This document shows, piece after piece, positions 1-7,423 of a DNA stretch of 42,984 bases; position 1 is the stretch's first letter, and each line of letters opens with the position of its first letter. Origin of the DNA: Paenibacillus cellulosilyticus (GTDB lineage: Bacteria; Bacillota; Bacilli; Paenibacillales; Paenibacillaceae); NCBI RefSeq assembly GCF_003182255.1, contig NZ_QGTQ01000026.1, positions 42,876 through 85,859 of the forward strand, written 5' to 3'. Under the pieces are notes generated by a model, which saw nothing but the letters and a program-made list of their open reading frames with translations, did not search any database and had not been told where the DNA came from. The position numbers and the translations under genes are program-made.

Positions 1-1
1 G

Positions 2-683
2 ATAGGTGCAGAAATGCACCTACATGCCACCGAATGGTGCAATCGAGCAACTGTAGGTGCAGAACTGCACCTACGTGCCGCCGAATGGTGCAATGGAGCA
101 ACTGTAGGTGCAGAAGTGCACTTACGTGCCGCCGAATGGTGCAATCGAGCAACTGTAGGTGCAGAAATGCACCTACATGCCGCCTCAAGGAGCGGTCGAG
201 CATCTGTAGGTGCAATTATGCACCTACGTGCCACCGAATGGTGCAATGGAGCAACTGTAGGTGCAGAAATGCACTAACGTGCCGCCGAATGGTGCAATGG
301 AGCAACTGTAGGTGCAGAAATGCACCTACGTGCCGCCGAATGGTGCAATCGAGCATCTGTAGGTGCAATTATGCACCTACGTGCCGCCGAATGGTGCAAT
401 CGAGCATCTGTAGGTGCAGAACTGCACCTACGTGCCACCGAATGGTGCAATCGAGCAACTGTAGGTGCAGAAATGCACCTACGTGCCGCCGAATGGTGCA
501 ATCGAGCAACTGTAGGTGCAATTATGCACCTACGTGCCGCCACATGGTGCAATTGAGCATCTGTAGGTGCAGAAATGCACCTACATGCCACCGAATGGTG
601 CAATCGAGCAACTGTAGGTGCAGAACTGCACCTACGTGCCGCCGAATGGTGCAATGGAGCATCTGTAGGTGCAGAACTGCACC
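2..683. repeat. 51-bp tandem repeat array with hairpin in every unit
   Basis: Unit boundaries fall at 2, 53, 104, 155, 206, 257, 308, 359, 410, 461, 512, 563, 614 and 665, an exact 51-bp period with no indels. That gives 13 units and a partial one, and the array probably continues left of the window. Each unit begins with GTAGGTGCA, a 4-nt loop and TGCACCTAC, so it can form a 9-bp hairpin. The loop varies (GAAA, GAAC, GAAG, ATTA) while the stem is nearly fixed. A spacer containing GGTGCAAT and GAGCAACT or GAGCATCT follows. Unit 155 has the most divergent spacer. Several frames on both strands are open, because 51 is a multiple of three and the unit lacks stops there, but no ribosome binding site precedes any start. 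I read the array as non-coding. Confidence 0.95.
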
Positions 684-724
684 AAACCAGCGCCAGGAGC
701 AACGCCACCGCCACCATCCAACCC

Positions 725-750
725 CTAGCTTGTCATGCTCGTCAAGCTAG
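725..750. other. Inverted repeat between repeat array and lipoprotein gene
   Basis: CTAGCTTG (725-732) and CAAGCTAG (743-750) form an 8-bp stem with a 10-nt loop. No T tract follows, so a rho-independent terminator is not well supported. The rest of 684-824 holds only a weak promoter-like pair: TTGGCC near 753 and TGTTAT 17 bp later. Confidence 0.4.
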
Positions 751-824
751 TCTGCATATTTGGCCAAGTCCGCACATAGACATGTTATCAGTTGTTCACA
801 CAAAGTGCTGAAGGGGTTGATCGC

Positions 825-2036
825 ATGCGTCGGATCGTATTGATCACGGCCATTATGATGCTCATCACGGTGGTGGCTTCCGCCTGCGGAGCTAAAAATG
901 CAGACTCAGTAGTCAAAGAACTGGACAAGGTACAGAACAAGTTGGAGAGCTACACAGCCAAAGGTACGATGACACTCAATACAAGCCAGCAACCGCTCGA
1001 GTACAAGGTAGAAGTATGGTACCAGAAGGATCATTACTATCGAATTGCTCTGACGAATGCGAAGAAGGATATTACTCAGATCGTACTGCGCAACGATGAC
1101 GGCGTGTTCGTGCTGACGCCAAGGTTGAACAAGGTGTTCCGCTTCCAAAGCGACTGGCCGGACAACCAAGGACAGGTTTACTTGTACCAAACGCTGCTGT
1201 CCAGCATTCTGCTCGACCAATCGAGACAATTCGCAACAGAGAACGATTCGTATGTATTCGACGTCATGGCTAACTACCAGAACGGATCGCTCGCTCGGCA
1301 AAAGATTTGGTTGAACAAAGAGGACTTCGCGCCTCGCCAAGTCGAAGTGTCCGATACGAATGCATCTGTCATGGTGAAAGTGACGTTCGATGAATTTAAC
1401 TTCGATCCGAAATTCGATAAGAACGCCTTCGATACGCAGGCGAACTTGAATGCTAGCGGCACGCCATCGACGAACGATCAAGCGGGCAGCACGGATAAAG
1501 CAAACAATGCTAATAATACGAGTGGCACCGATCAGCAAGGCACGACGAGCAGCACGGAGCCATCCACTGACAATGCATCAACGAACGGTGCAGATGAGCA
1601 AAACAACAGCAACACGAACTCAACGGGTGATAAAGGCGTAACGGACGATCAGGCAGACGATCAGCAAGCCGATGAGACGACAGCGCAGCCGCTGCTTGAA
1701 TTCCTTGAACTTGATCCGGCCTACCTGCCTGCAGGTGTCGCGTTCAAGGACTCGCAGGAAATTACGTTTGGCGGCAACCCAGGCATCATGCAGCGTTATC
1801 AAGGCGCGTACAATTTCAGTATCATTCAAACGCAGCCGAAGGATGTGGCAGCATCCTACAATCCGGGCTATATGCTCGACCTCGGCTTTACGATGGGCTC
1901 CATCAGCGACGGTGAAGAGCAGCAGACGCTGACGTGGACCTATGAAGGAGTCGAATACCGCATGACGAGTGCGGATCTACCGGAGTCCGAAATGGTGCTT
2001 ATTGCCCAATCGATGGATGAAGGCGCAACGAAGTAG
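825..2036 (+). CDS. YdcC/LolA-like membrane lipoprotein
   Basis: A 403-residue secreted lipoprotein. The ATG at 825 follows AAGGGG at 811-816 and opens directly into a lipoprotein signal peptide (MRRIVLITAIMM...VVASACG). The lipobox has Ala rather than Leu at -3, a mild departure from consensus. Residues about 25-200 resemble the LolA/LppX-type fold of B. subtilis YdcC-like proteins. A low-complexity Asn/Thr/Ser/Asp/Gln linker follows (about 205-285), then a C-terminal globular domain. The gene lies just upstream of alr, as ydcC does in B. subtilis, which supports the assignment. The exact role is not known; a lipid- or envelope-linked function is inferred from the fold. An in-frame TTG at 792 has no ribosome binding site and would spoil the signal peptide. 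Confidence 0.8.
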   Translation: MRRIVLITAIMMLITVVASACGAKNADSVVKELDKVQNKLESYTAKGTMTLNTSQQPLEYKVEVWYQKDHYYRIALTNAKKDITQIVLRNDDGVFVLTPRLNKVFRFQSDWPDNQGQVYLYQTLLSSILLDQSRQFATENDSYVFDVMANYQNGSLARQKIWLNKEDFAPRQVEVSDTNASVMVKVTFDEFNFDPKFDKNAFDTQANLNASGTPSTNDQAGSTDKANNANNTSGTDQQGTTSSTEPSTDNASTNGADEQNNSNTNSTGDKGVTDDQADDQQADETTAQPLLEFLELDPAYLPAGVAFKDSQEITFGGNPGIMQRYQGAYNFSIIQTQPKDVAASYNPGYMLDLGFTMGSISDGEEQQTLTWTYEGVEYRMTSADLPESEMVLIAQSMDEGATK

Positions 2037-2056
2037 AGTAAATCGGCAGTCCTACA

Positions 2057-2094
2057 AGGGACGGCGCGATCCGATCAGGATCGACGCCGTCCCT
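2057..2094 (+). terminator. Stem-loop after ydcC-like gene
   Basis: GGGACGGCG (2058-2066) pairs with CGCCGTCCC (2085-2093), extended by an inner CGATCC/GGATCG with one bulged base. The stem is strong, but only a poor T tract follows, so termination may be partial. Confidence 0.55.
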
Positions 2095-2302
2095 ATACTG
2101 CTTTAGGCGATAAAAACGATCTCATGCTTACGAAGCTGCTTTGCTCCGCAACGCTGTAGGTCACTCATCACGGGTGGCCACGACAGAGGTTTTTCCAACT
2201 TCTTCCCTTCGGAAAACGGCTTCGATTCATTGACACTGCTAGCCGCAACCTTTAACATAGTTTCTATTGGGTTGCTACGGCATGAGAAGAAGGTGACGAA
2301 GA

Positions 2303-3481
2303 GTGGAAGCTTATTATCGAGCAACGCGAGCGGAAATTTCGCTTGATGCGTTGCGCAGCAATTTGACGGCATTTCGACAAGCGATTCCAAGTGACATGCT
2401 GCTGATGGCTTCTGTGAAAGCGAATGCTTATGGACATGGTGCTGTAGAGATTGCACGAGAAGCGGAAGCGTTCGGCGTCGATTACATGGGAGTTGCATTT
2501 CTGGATGAGGCCCTCCAGCTGCGTCGGAAGGGGATTCGTACTCCGATTCTAGTGTTAGGTTATGTACCGGTTGAAGGACTTATTGCAGCGCGGGATCATG
2601 ATATTACGATTGCTTTATTCCGAGATGATATTCTTGAGGCTGCAGCTATGCTGCCGAACAATGAGAAGAAGCTCAAGGTGCATATCAAGATCGACTCGGG
2701 CATGGGACGTCTTGGCAAGCTGGCAGGCGGCCATGCGGAAGCTTTCATCGAACGCGCACTGAAGGTGAAGCAGATCCACGTTGAAGGATTGTTCACCCAC
2801 TATTCCAAAGCTGATGAGCTGGACAAAACGTATACGGAACAGCAGTATGAGCGGTTCTCGAGCGTAGTCGACTACGTCAAAAAGAACGAACTGCCGATCA
2901 AACTGTTCCATGCAGCGAATAGCGCGACAGGCATTGATACACCGGAATGGGGACATGGCATGCTTCGTCTTGGCATCGGCATGTACGGTCTCTATCCATC
3001 AGAAGAAGTGAATAAGCAGCGGATTCAGCTTGAGCCCGTGATGTCGCTGAAGACGGCAATTGCAATGACGAAGACGGCGCCTCAAGGCTGGGGAATCAGC
3101 TATGGAGCGCGTTATATAACAGCGGGTGAAGAACGAATCGGCACATTGCCGATCGGATATGCGGACGGCTTCAGCCGAATGCTGACTGGCAAAGCGGAGG
3201 CGCTTGTACGCGGTGTACGCGTTCCAGTTCTCGGCACTATTTGTATGGACCAGTGTATGATCGCACTTGCTCCTGCGGAGACGGATGGTCATCAGGTCGC
3301 ACAGGACGAAGAAGTTGTATTGCTTGGCCGTCAAGGCGAAGCTTGTATTACAGCAGAGCAAATCGCCGAGAAGCTCGGCACGATTCCATACGAAGTAATC
3401 TGCATGCTCGCGGCTCGCATACCTCGTGTCTACAGAAGAGGCGATGAAGTGACAGCAGTTGTCAATCCATTATTGGATTAG
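2303..3481 (+). CDS. alr: Alanine racemase
   Basis: PLP-dependent interconversion of L- and D-alanine in the cytoplasm, supplying D-Ala for peptidoglycan. The protein has 392 residues, a normal family length. The PLP lysine is K39 in the motif VKANAYGHG, and the second catalytic base is Y267 in ISYGARY. The conserved segments HIKIDSGMGRLG, ANSATG and IGYADGF are all present. The GTG start at 2303 is chosen because AGAAGGTGA lies 8-10 bp upstream and translation opens into the normal N-terminus. Neighbours match the B. subtilis ydcC-alr-ndoAI-ndoA order. About 210 bp separate it from the upstream stem-loop, so it probably has its own promoter, though I see no clear one. Confidence 0.96.
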   Translation: MEAYYRATRAEISLDALRSNLTAFRQAIPSDMLLMASVKANAYGHGAVEIAREAEAFGVDYMGVAFLDEALQLRRKGIRTPILVLGYVPVEGLIAARDHDITIALFRDDILEAAAMLPNNEKKLKVHIKIDSGMGRLGKLAGGHAEAFIERALKVKQIHVEGLFTHYSKADELDKTYTEQQYERFSSVVDYVKKNELPIKLFHAANSATGIDTPEWGHGMLRLGIGMYGLYPSEEVNKQRIQLEPVMSLKTAIAMTKTAPQGWGISYGARYITAGEERIGTLPIGYADGFSRMLTGKAEALVRGVRVPVLGTICMDQCMIALAPAETDGHQVAQDEEVVLLGRQGEACITAEQIAEKLGTIPYEVICMLAARIPRVYRRGDEVTAVVNPLLD

Positions 3482-3719
3482 TGCGAATTTCCAGTGCATA
3501 ATTTGCGATTTGCAGCAGGAAAAATGAGTTTTATCGCGAAATTTATTGCAATCGGATTTGAAATGGCGATTTGGCATCCTTTTCGAATAGATGGACGTGC
3601 AGCATTCAGACCGTTGCATAAGGCTTCTATTCGTCTCATAAGTATGTGGAGTATAGCGCCATCGTTATTTTGACATAATGGTTATAAGGGTCTGGAAAAG
3701 TTTTGGAGGTGCGAGTTCG

Positions 3720-4001
3720 GTGGCCAATATGCAGAACACCAAGAGGATCATGATCAGCTTGCCGGATCAGCTGCTGGAGGAAGTCGACGGCATCGTCGCC
3801 AAAGAAAATTCCAACCGCAGCGAATTTATCCGTCAAGCTATGAAGCTGTATCTGATGGAGCGAAAGAAGCGGCAGATCCGCGAATCGATGCAGCGCGGAT
3901 ATATGGAGATGGCAAAGATCAACTTGAACATGGCCTCGGAAGCATTTCACGCGGAGGAAGATGCCGATCTCACGCTCGGCCGTCTCGTAAGCGGGGTGTA
4001 A
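3720..4001 (+). CDS. ndoAI: EndoAI-type (MazE-like) antitoxin
   Basis: A 93-residue ribbon-helix-helix protein, the same length as B. subtilis EndoAI. The N-terminal MISLPDQLLEEVDG segment is the RHH DNA-binding strand and helix. The C-terminal part, with RGYMEMAKINLN...EA and ending RLVSGV, is the EndoA-binding region and is highly conserved in EndoAI proteins. The GTG at 3720 is chosen because GGAGGT lies 9 bp upstream and the resulting length matches the family; starting at 3678 would add an unsupported 14-residue tail. It neutralises the toxin encoded 3 bp downstream and, by family, may autoregulate the pair. The 240-bp upstream gap holds no convincing promoter. Confidence 0.93.
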   Translation: MANMQNTKRIMISLPDQLLEEVDGIVAKENSNRSEFIRQAMKLYLMERKKRQIRESMQRGYMEMAKINLNMASEAFHAEEDADLTLGRLVSGV

Positions 4002-4004
4002 AGC

Positions 4005-4355
4005 TTGATCGTAAAACGCGGCGATGTATTTTTTGCGGACTTGTCACCCGTTGTCGGGTCTGAGCAAGGCGGCGTTCGTCCCGTACTCGTCATCCAGAAT
4101 GATATCGGCAATCGATTCAGTCCGACAGTGATTGTAGCGGCCATTACCGCTCAAATTCAGAAGGCGAAGCTGCCTACACATGTCGAGATTGAAGCGGAAT
4201 CGCACGGCTTCGATCGTGATTCTGTTGTGCTGCTCGAACAGATTCGTACGATCGACAAGCAGCGACTCACCGACAAAATAACGCATTTGGACGACGAAAT
4301 GATGCGTAAAGTCGATGAAGCGCTGCAAATTAGCGTTGGATTAATCGATTTTTAA
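4005..4355 (+). CDS. ndoA: EndoA (MazF-family) mRNA endoribonuclease toxin
   Basis: A 116-residue PemK/MazF toxin that in B. subtilis cleaves mRNA at U^ACAU sites. It starts with TTG, as the B. subtilis gene does, after the GGGGTG within the antitoxin stop region, 3 bp past that stop. Conserved segments: [55 protein letters not shown] and [12 protein letters not shown]. The sequence is nearly identical to known EndoA over most of its length, so it should be active. A rho-independent terminator follows at once. Confidence 0.96.
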   Translation: MIVKRGDVFFADLSPVVGSEQGGVRPVLVIQNDIGNRFSPTVIVAAITAQIQKAKLPTHVEIEAESHGFDRDSVVLLEQIRTIDKQRLTDKITHLDDEMMRKVDEALQISVGLIDF

Positions 4356-4362
4356 ATCATCT

Positions 4363-4398
4363 AACCCTCTAGCGAGCTAAGCTTGCAGAGGGTTTTTT
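4363..4398 (+). terminator. Rho-independent terminator after ndoA
   Basis: AACCCTCT (4363-4370) pairs with AGAGGGTT (4387-4394), and a run of six T follows. It ends the alr/ndoAI/ndoA block. Confidence 0.9.
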
Positions 4399-4600
4399 GT
4401 TATTTAAATTGCAAGCTGGGTCGTAAGGATCAGCTCTTTGACGTGTCGGCGTTCTTGTCGTTTTCTCATTTTAGACAAGTTTTATTCGAGCAAATCCTAC
4501 TATATGGGAAAAGGGGACTGCGTTGTCCGCCATGCGAGTGTACGATTACGGTATAGAGGTTAATAGATCCGGCCGACGGATGATGCTTGGAGGGAAACGC

Positions 4601-5287
4601 ATGAATGTACTGGCATTGAAGCATTTTGAATTCGACGATACGATGGCGCTGGAGGACTGGGCATCCCATGGCGGGCATCATCTGCAAATCGTGGATCCAT
4701 CTAAAGGGCTGCATGAAGCGTGGCTTACAACAACAGATCTGCTGGTCATTCTCGGTGGTCCAATGAGCGCTTATGATGATGCGAAGCTTGATTGGCTGGC
4801 GCCAGAGAAGCGGTTTATTACACGAGCGATTGCGCAGGATAAGAAAATATTAGGCATTTGTCTCGGAGCTCAGATGCTGGCGGAGCTTCTCGGCGGCAGT
4901 GTACATCGTCACGAGGCCAAAGAGATCGGTTGGCATCGAATTACGCGGACATCCGAGCAGCATCCTTGGTTAGATGATCTGCCGGCGGAATTTCACTCGT
5001 TCCAGTGGCATGGCGATACGTATGTGCTGCCGACAGGGGCTCGTCGTCTAGCGGAATCGGAAGCGTGCGGCCAGCAGGCTTTTGCGTGGGGAGACCGTGT
5101 CCTGGCCCTTCAGTTTCATCTCGAAACGACACCGGCCTGCATCGATCAGATGCTTACGCGCTGGGCGAACGAACTAACAGCGGCGCCCTATGTGCAGGAT
5201 TCGACACGCATCCGGTCGGAGACGAACCGAAGTGAGGCATCGTTCCGCATGCTTCACTCCATTCTGGACCGAATTGCGGCTAGTTAG
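4601..5287 (+). CDS. Class I glutamine amidotransferase-like protein
   Basis: A 228-residue stand-alone GATase1 domain related to the amidotransferase half of GMP synthase. The catalytic triad is visible: nucleophile C87 in GICLGAQ, then H173 and E175 in LQFHLET. An oxyanion-strand motif LVILGGPMSAYDD lies near residues 44-57. The ATG at 4601 follows GGAGGG at 4589-4594; a longer in-frame reading from 4523 lacks a site. The substrate is unknown. Relatives act on glutamine or gamma-glutamyl compounds, which would suit the nitrogen genes that follow. The C-terminal 30 residues are poorly conserved in type. Confidence 0.85.
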   Translation: MNVLALKHFEFDDTMALEDWASHGGHHLQIVDPSKGLHEAWLTTTDLLVILGGPMSAYDDAKLDWLAPEKRFITRAIAQDKKILGICLGAQMLAELLGGSVHRHEAKEIGWHRITRTSEQHPWLDDLPAEFHSFQWHGDTYVLPTGARRLAESEACGQQAFAWGDRVLALQFHLETTPACIDQMLTRWANELTAAPYVQDSTRIRSETNRSEASFRMLHSILDRIAAS

Positions 5288-5360
5288 CTAGCTAGCAAGT
5301 TGTAGCTAGAGCGTGAGAGCATGAGCGCGAGCGGCGGCAATCCAGCGTTGTATTTGATCC

Positions 5361-5400
5361 AAAAAGGCCCTGCAGCATACCGTGCTGCAGGGCCTTCTTC
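5361..5400. terminator. Bidirectional terminator between GATase gene and glnK
   Basis: GGCCCTGCAGCA (5366-5377) and TGCTGCAGGGCC (5383-5394) form a perfect 12-bp stem with a 5-nt loop. AAAAA lies on the left (a T run for the minus strand) and TTCTTCTGTTCT on the right. It serves convergent genes. Confidence 0.9.
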
Positions 5401-5411
5401 TGTTCTGCTAT

Positions 5412-5759
5412 CTACTTCTGACCCAAAGCGTCCTTGCCGTGCTCGCCAGTTCGGATTCGGATCACGTCAGCGATTTCGGTGACGAAGATCTTCCCATCCC
5501 CGATGGAGCCCGTTCGGGCCGCATCGATGATTGCCTCGAGCGCTGGCTCATAGATGTCGTCGCTGACGACGGTCTCGATTTTATTTTTGAGCACAAAATC
5601 GGTCTGGTACTCGACGCCGCGATAGTGGGTGCGCACGCCCTTCTGAATGCCCTGACCGCGCACATCGCTTATTGTCATGCCGCTAATGCCGACGGTGTGG
5701 AGGGCCGCTGTTACGCTGCTCAGCTTCTCGGGTCGAACGATGATCGTTAGTAGTTTCAT
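5412..5759 (-). CDS. glnK: PII nitrogen-regulatory protein GlnK/NrgB
   Basis: A 115-residue PII signalling protein that senses ATP/ADP and 2-oxoglutarate and gates the ammonium transporter at the membrane. The T-loop carries Y51 in RGVEYQTDF, the tyrosine that is uridylylated in proteobacteria; in Bacilli it is generally not modified. The B-loop and C-loop regions (ARTGSIGDGKIFV) are conserved. It lies 6 bp downstream of amtB on the same strand, with AAAGGAG overlapping the amtB end, so the two are cotranscribed like B. subtilis nrgAB. Confidence 0.93.
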   Translation of the reverse strand: MKLLTIIVRPEKLSSVTAALHTVGISGMTISDVRGQGIQKGVRTHYRGVEYQTDFVLKNKIETVVSDDIYEPALEAIIDAARTGSIGDGKIFVTEIADVIRIRTGEHGKDALGQK

Positions 5760-5765
5760 GCCTGG

Positions 5766-7199
5766 TTAGACTCCTTTCATCTCAGGGATAGCCGTTACGG
5801 AACCGCCTGGACTGAAATCTCCTTGTGGTCTAGGCAGCTCGCTGCGCACCGCTTCGAATGTGTTGTACGCATTTTCGCCGTGGAGGCTGAGATCGAGGCC
5901 GGTCAGCTCTTGCTCTTCGGTAACGCGGAGCGGGGTGAATAAGGAGATCGCCTTCAAGATGACGAATGTGCCTACTGTAGCAAGAGCGACTGCGACGAGA
6001 ACGTCGATTGCTTGAATGCCGACCTGTGCTGCATTGCCGTGGATCAGGCCGTCTGCACCAGCTGGGTTTACCTCTGTGCTGGAGAAAATACCTGTCGCAA
6101 TCGCGCCCCATATGCCGCCGATGCCGTGAATGCCGAATACGTCGAGCGAGTCGTCATATTGCAGCTTCGCCTTCACGACATGCAGTCCCCAGTAGCAGAT
6201 CACACTTGCCAGTCCGCCGATCGGAATCGCGGACAGCACCGATACGAAGCCGGCTGCCGGCGTGATTGCGACCAATCCGGCGATTACGCCGGTTACGCCG
6301 CCGACGAGCGTTGCTTTGCCGCGAAGCTTCCATTCCATCGCCAGCCATACAACACCGCCTGCCGCTGCTGCGACTTGGGTCGTAACGACCGCAAGGCTTG
6401 CCAGTCCGCCGGATGCAAGGGCGCTGCCGGCATTGAAGCCGAACCAGCCGAACCAGAGACACATGCCGCCGATCATGAAGAAGATAAGATTGTGCGGAGG
6501 CAGGGTTTGATTCGGGAAGGAACGGCGTTTGCCGACCACCAGAGCAGCGACCAATGCGCTGACGCCAGAGAGAATATGAACGACTGTTCCGCCTGCGAAA
6601 TCCAGACCACCAAGCTTCGACAGCCAGCCGCCGCCCCAAGCCCAGTACGCCATCGGCGCATAGACAAGCGATACCCACAGGACGCAGAAGGCAACCCATG
6701 CCGAGAAACGGATACGTTCTGCAACGCCGCCAGAGATGAGCGCAGTCGTAATTGCGGCGAACATTCCTTGGTAACACGCGAAGATGAGATGAGGGATGGT
6801 CAGGCCGTCTTTGGCATCCATACCGACACCATCGAAGCCAAGGAACTCGAATCCGCCGAACACCCCGCCTACACCTGGACCAAAGGCGAAGCTGTAACCC
6901 CAGAGCACCCATACTAATGTAACGATGACGAATGCACTCAAGCTGTGCATGACAGTCGATAAAATGTTGCGTTGACCAACTAGTCCTCCATAGAATAAGG
7001 CCAGTCCTGGCATGAACATGAACATGACGAGAACAGTAGCAACGATAATCCAAGTCGTGTCTCCGGTGTCGACCGCGGAAGCGGCAGCAGCCGTATCCTC
7101 TGCGAATGCCGCCATCGGCAGCAGGGTGAGGCTAAGTACGAGTACAGCAAGAACGAGTACATACTTTTTCCATCCATTGAACCTTCTCGTTGATCGCAT
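5766..7199 (-). CDS. amtB: Ammonium transporter AmtB/NrgA
   Basis: A 477-residue Amt-family channel for ammonium uptake. A cleavable signal-like N-terminus (residues 1-33, ending AAFA) precedes the 11-helix core. The pore twin histidines are H208 (GGTVVHILSG) and H358 (GIHGIGGIWG). The ammonium transporter signature FNAGSALASGG is present near residues 254-264. The ATG follows AGGAGGG at 7208-7214 with 8-bp spacing. A perfect GlnR/TnrA box lies at 7223-7239, just upstream of the ribosome binding site, so expression should respond to nitrogen supply. It is followed directly by glnK. Confidence 0.96.
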   Translation of the reverse strand: MRSTRRFNGWKKYVLVLAVLVLSLTLLPMAAFAEDTAAAASAVDTGDTTWIIVATVLVMFMFMPGLALFYGGLVGQRNILSTVMHSLSAFVIVTLVWVLWGYSFAFGPGVGGVFGGFEFLGFDGVGMDAKDGLTIPHLIFACYQGMFAAITTALISGGVAERIRFSAWVAFCVLWVSLVYAPMAYWAWGGGWLSKLGGLDFAGGTVVHILSGVSALVAALVVGKRRSFPNQTLPPHNLIFFMIGGMCLWFGWFGFNAGSALASGGLASLAVVTTQVAAAAGGVVWLAMEWKLRGKATLVGGVTGVIAGLVAITPAAGFVSVLSAIPIGGLASVICYWGLHVVKAKLQYDDSLDVFGIHGIGGIWGAIATGIFSSTEVNPAGADGLIHGNAAQVGIQAIDVLVAVALATVGTFVILKAISLFTPLRVTEEQELTGLDLSLHGENAYNTFEAVRSELPRPQGDFSPGGSVTAIPEMKGV

Positions 7200-7222
7200 C
7201 GTTCAATCCCTCCTAATATATA

Positions 7223-7239
7223 TGTAAGATTTGATGACA
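7223..7239. promoter_or_regulatory. GlnR/TnrA box upstream of amtB
   Basis: TGTAAGATTTGATGACA matches the consensus TGTNA-N7-TNACA at every fixed base. It lies 24 bp upstream of the amtB ATG. A -10-like CATAAT reads on the minus strand at 7247-7242, just upstream of the box, so bound protein would sit around the transcription start. That geometry suggests repression, but the start site is inferred. Confidence 0.85.
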
Positions 7240-7380
7240 TGATTATGGCCTGAAGTCGTAGGTCTCGTACATTGAAGTATCCCACTATATGATAAATGGT
7301 CAGATTTTTCAGAATTTACTTTCTTTTATCTCAATATGCGGGAAATGGGTATATGTGGGCGATCTTTTACGGGATATGAT

Positions 7381-7397
7381 TGTCACATAAGTTCACA
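7381..7397. promoter_or_regulatory. GlnR/TnrA box upstream of amine oxidase
   Basis: TGTCACATAAGTTCACA is a perfect TGTNA-N7-TNACA match, 27 bp upstream of the amine oxidase ATG. A -10-like TATGAT (7375-7380) abuts its left edge; no good -35 is visible. The placement again resembles an operator over the start site. Confidence 0.85.
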
Positions 7398-7423
7398 TCA
7401 AATACGAAAAGTGAGGGAAAAAC

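Noticed and set aside
2-683. CRISPR array
   Set aside because: The period is exact, but the segments between hairpins are also repeated rather than unique, and no cas genes are present.
34-750. 238-residue Cys-rich ORF over the 51-bp array
   Set aside because: It has no ribosome binding site or signal. Its openness follows from a 51-bp unit without stops in that frame, and other frames are open as well.
3670-3688. TTGACA followed by TTATAA as a promoter for ndoAI
   Set aside because: The hexamers are only about 6 bp apart, too close for a sigma-A promoter.
6012-6917. 301-residue plus-strand ORF
   Set aside because: It is a shadow of amtB, which has a full set of conserved pore residues on the minus strand.
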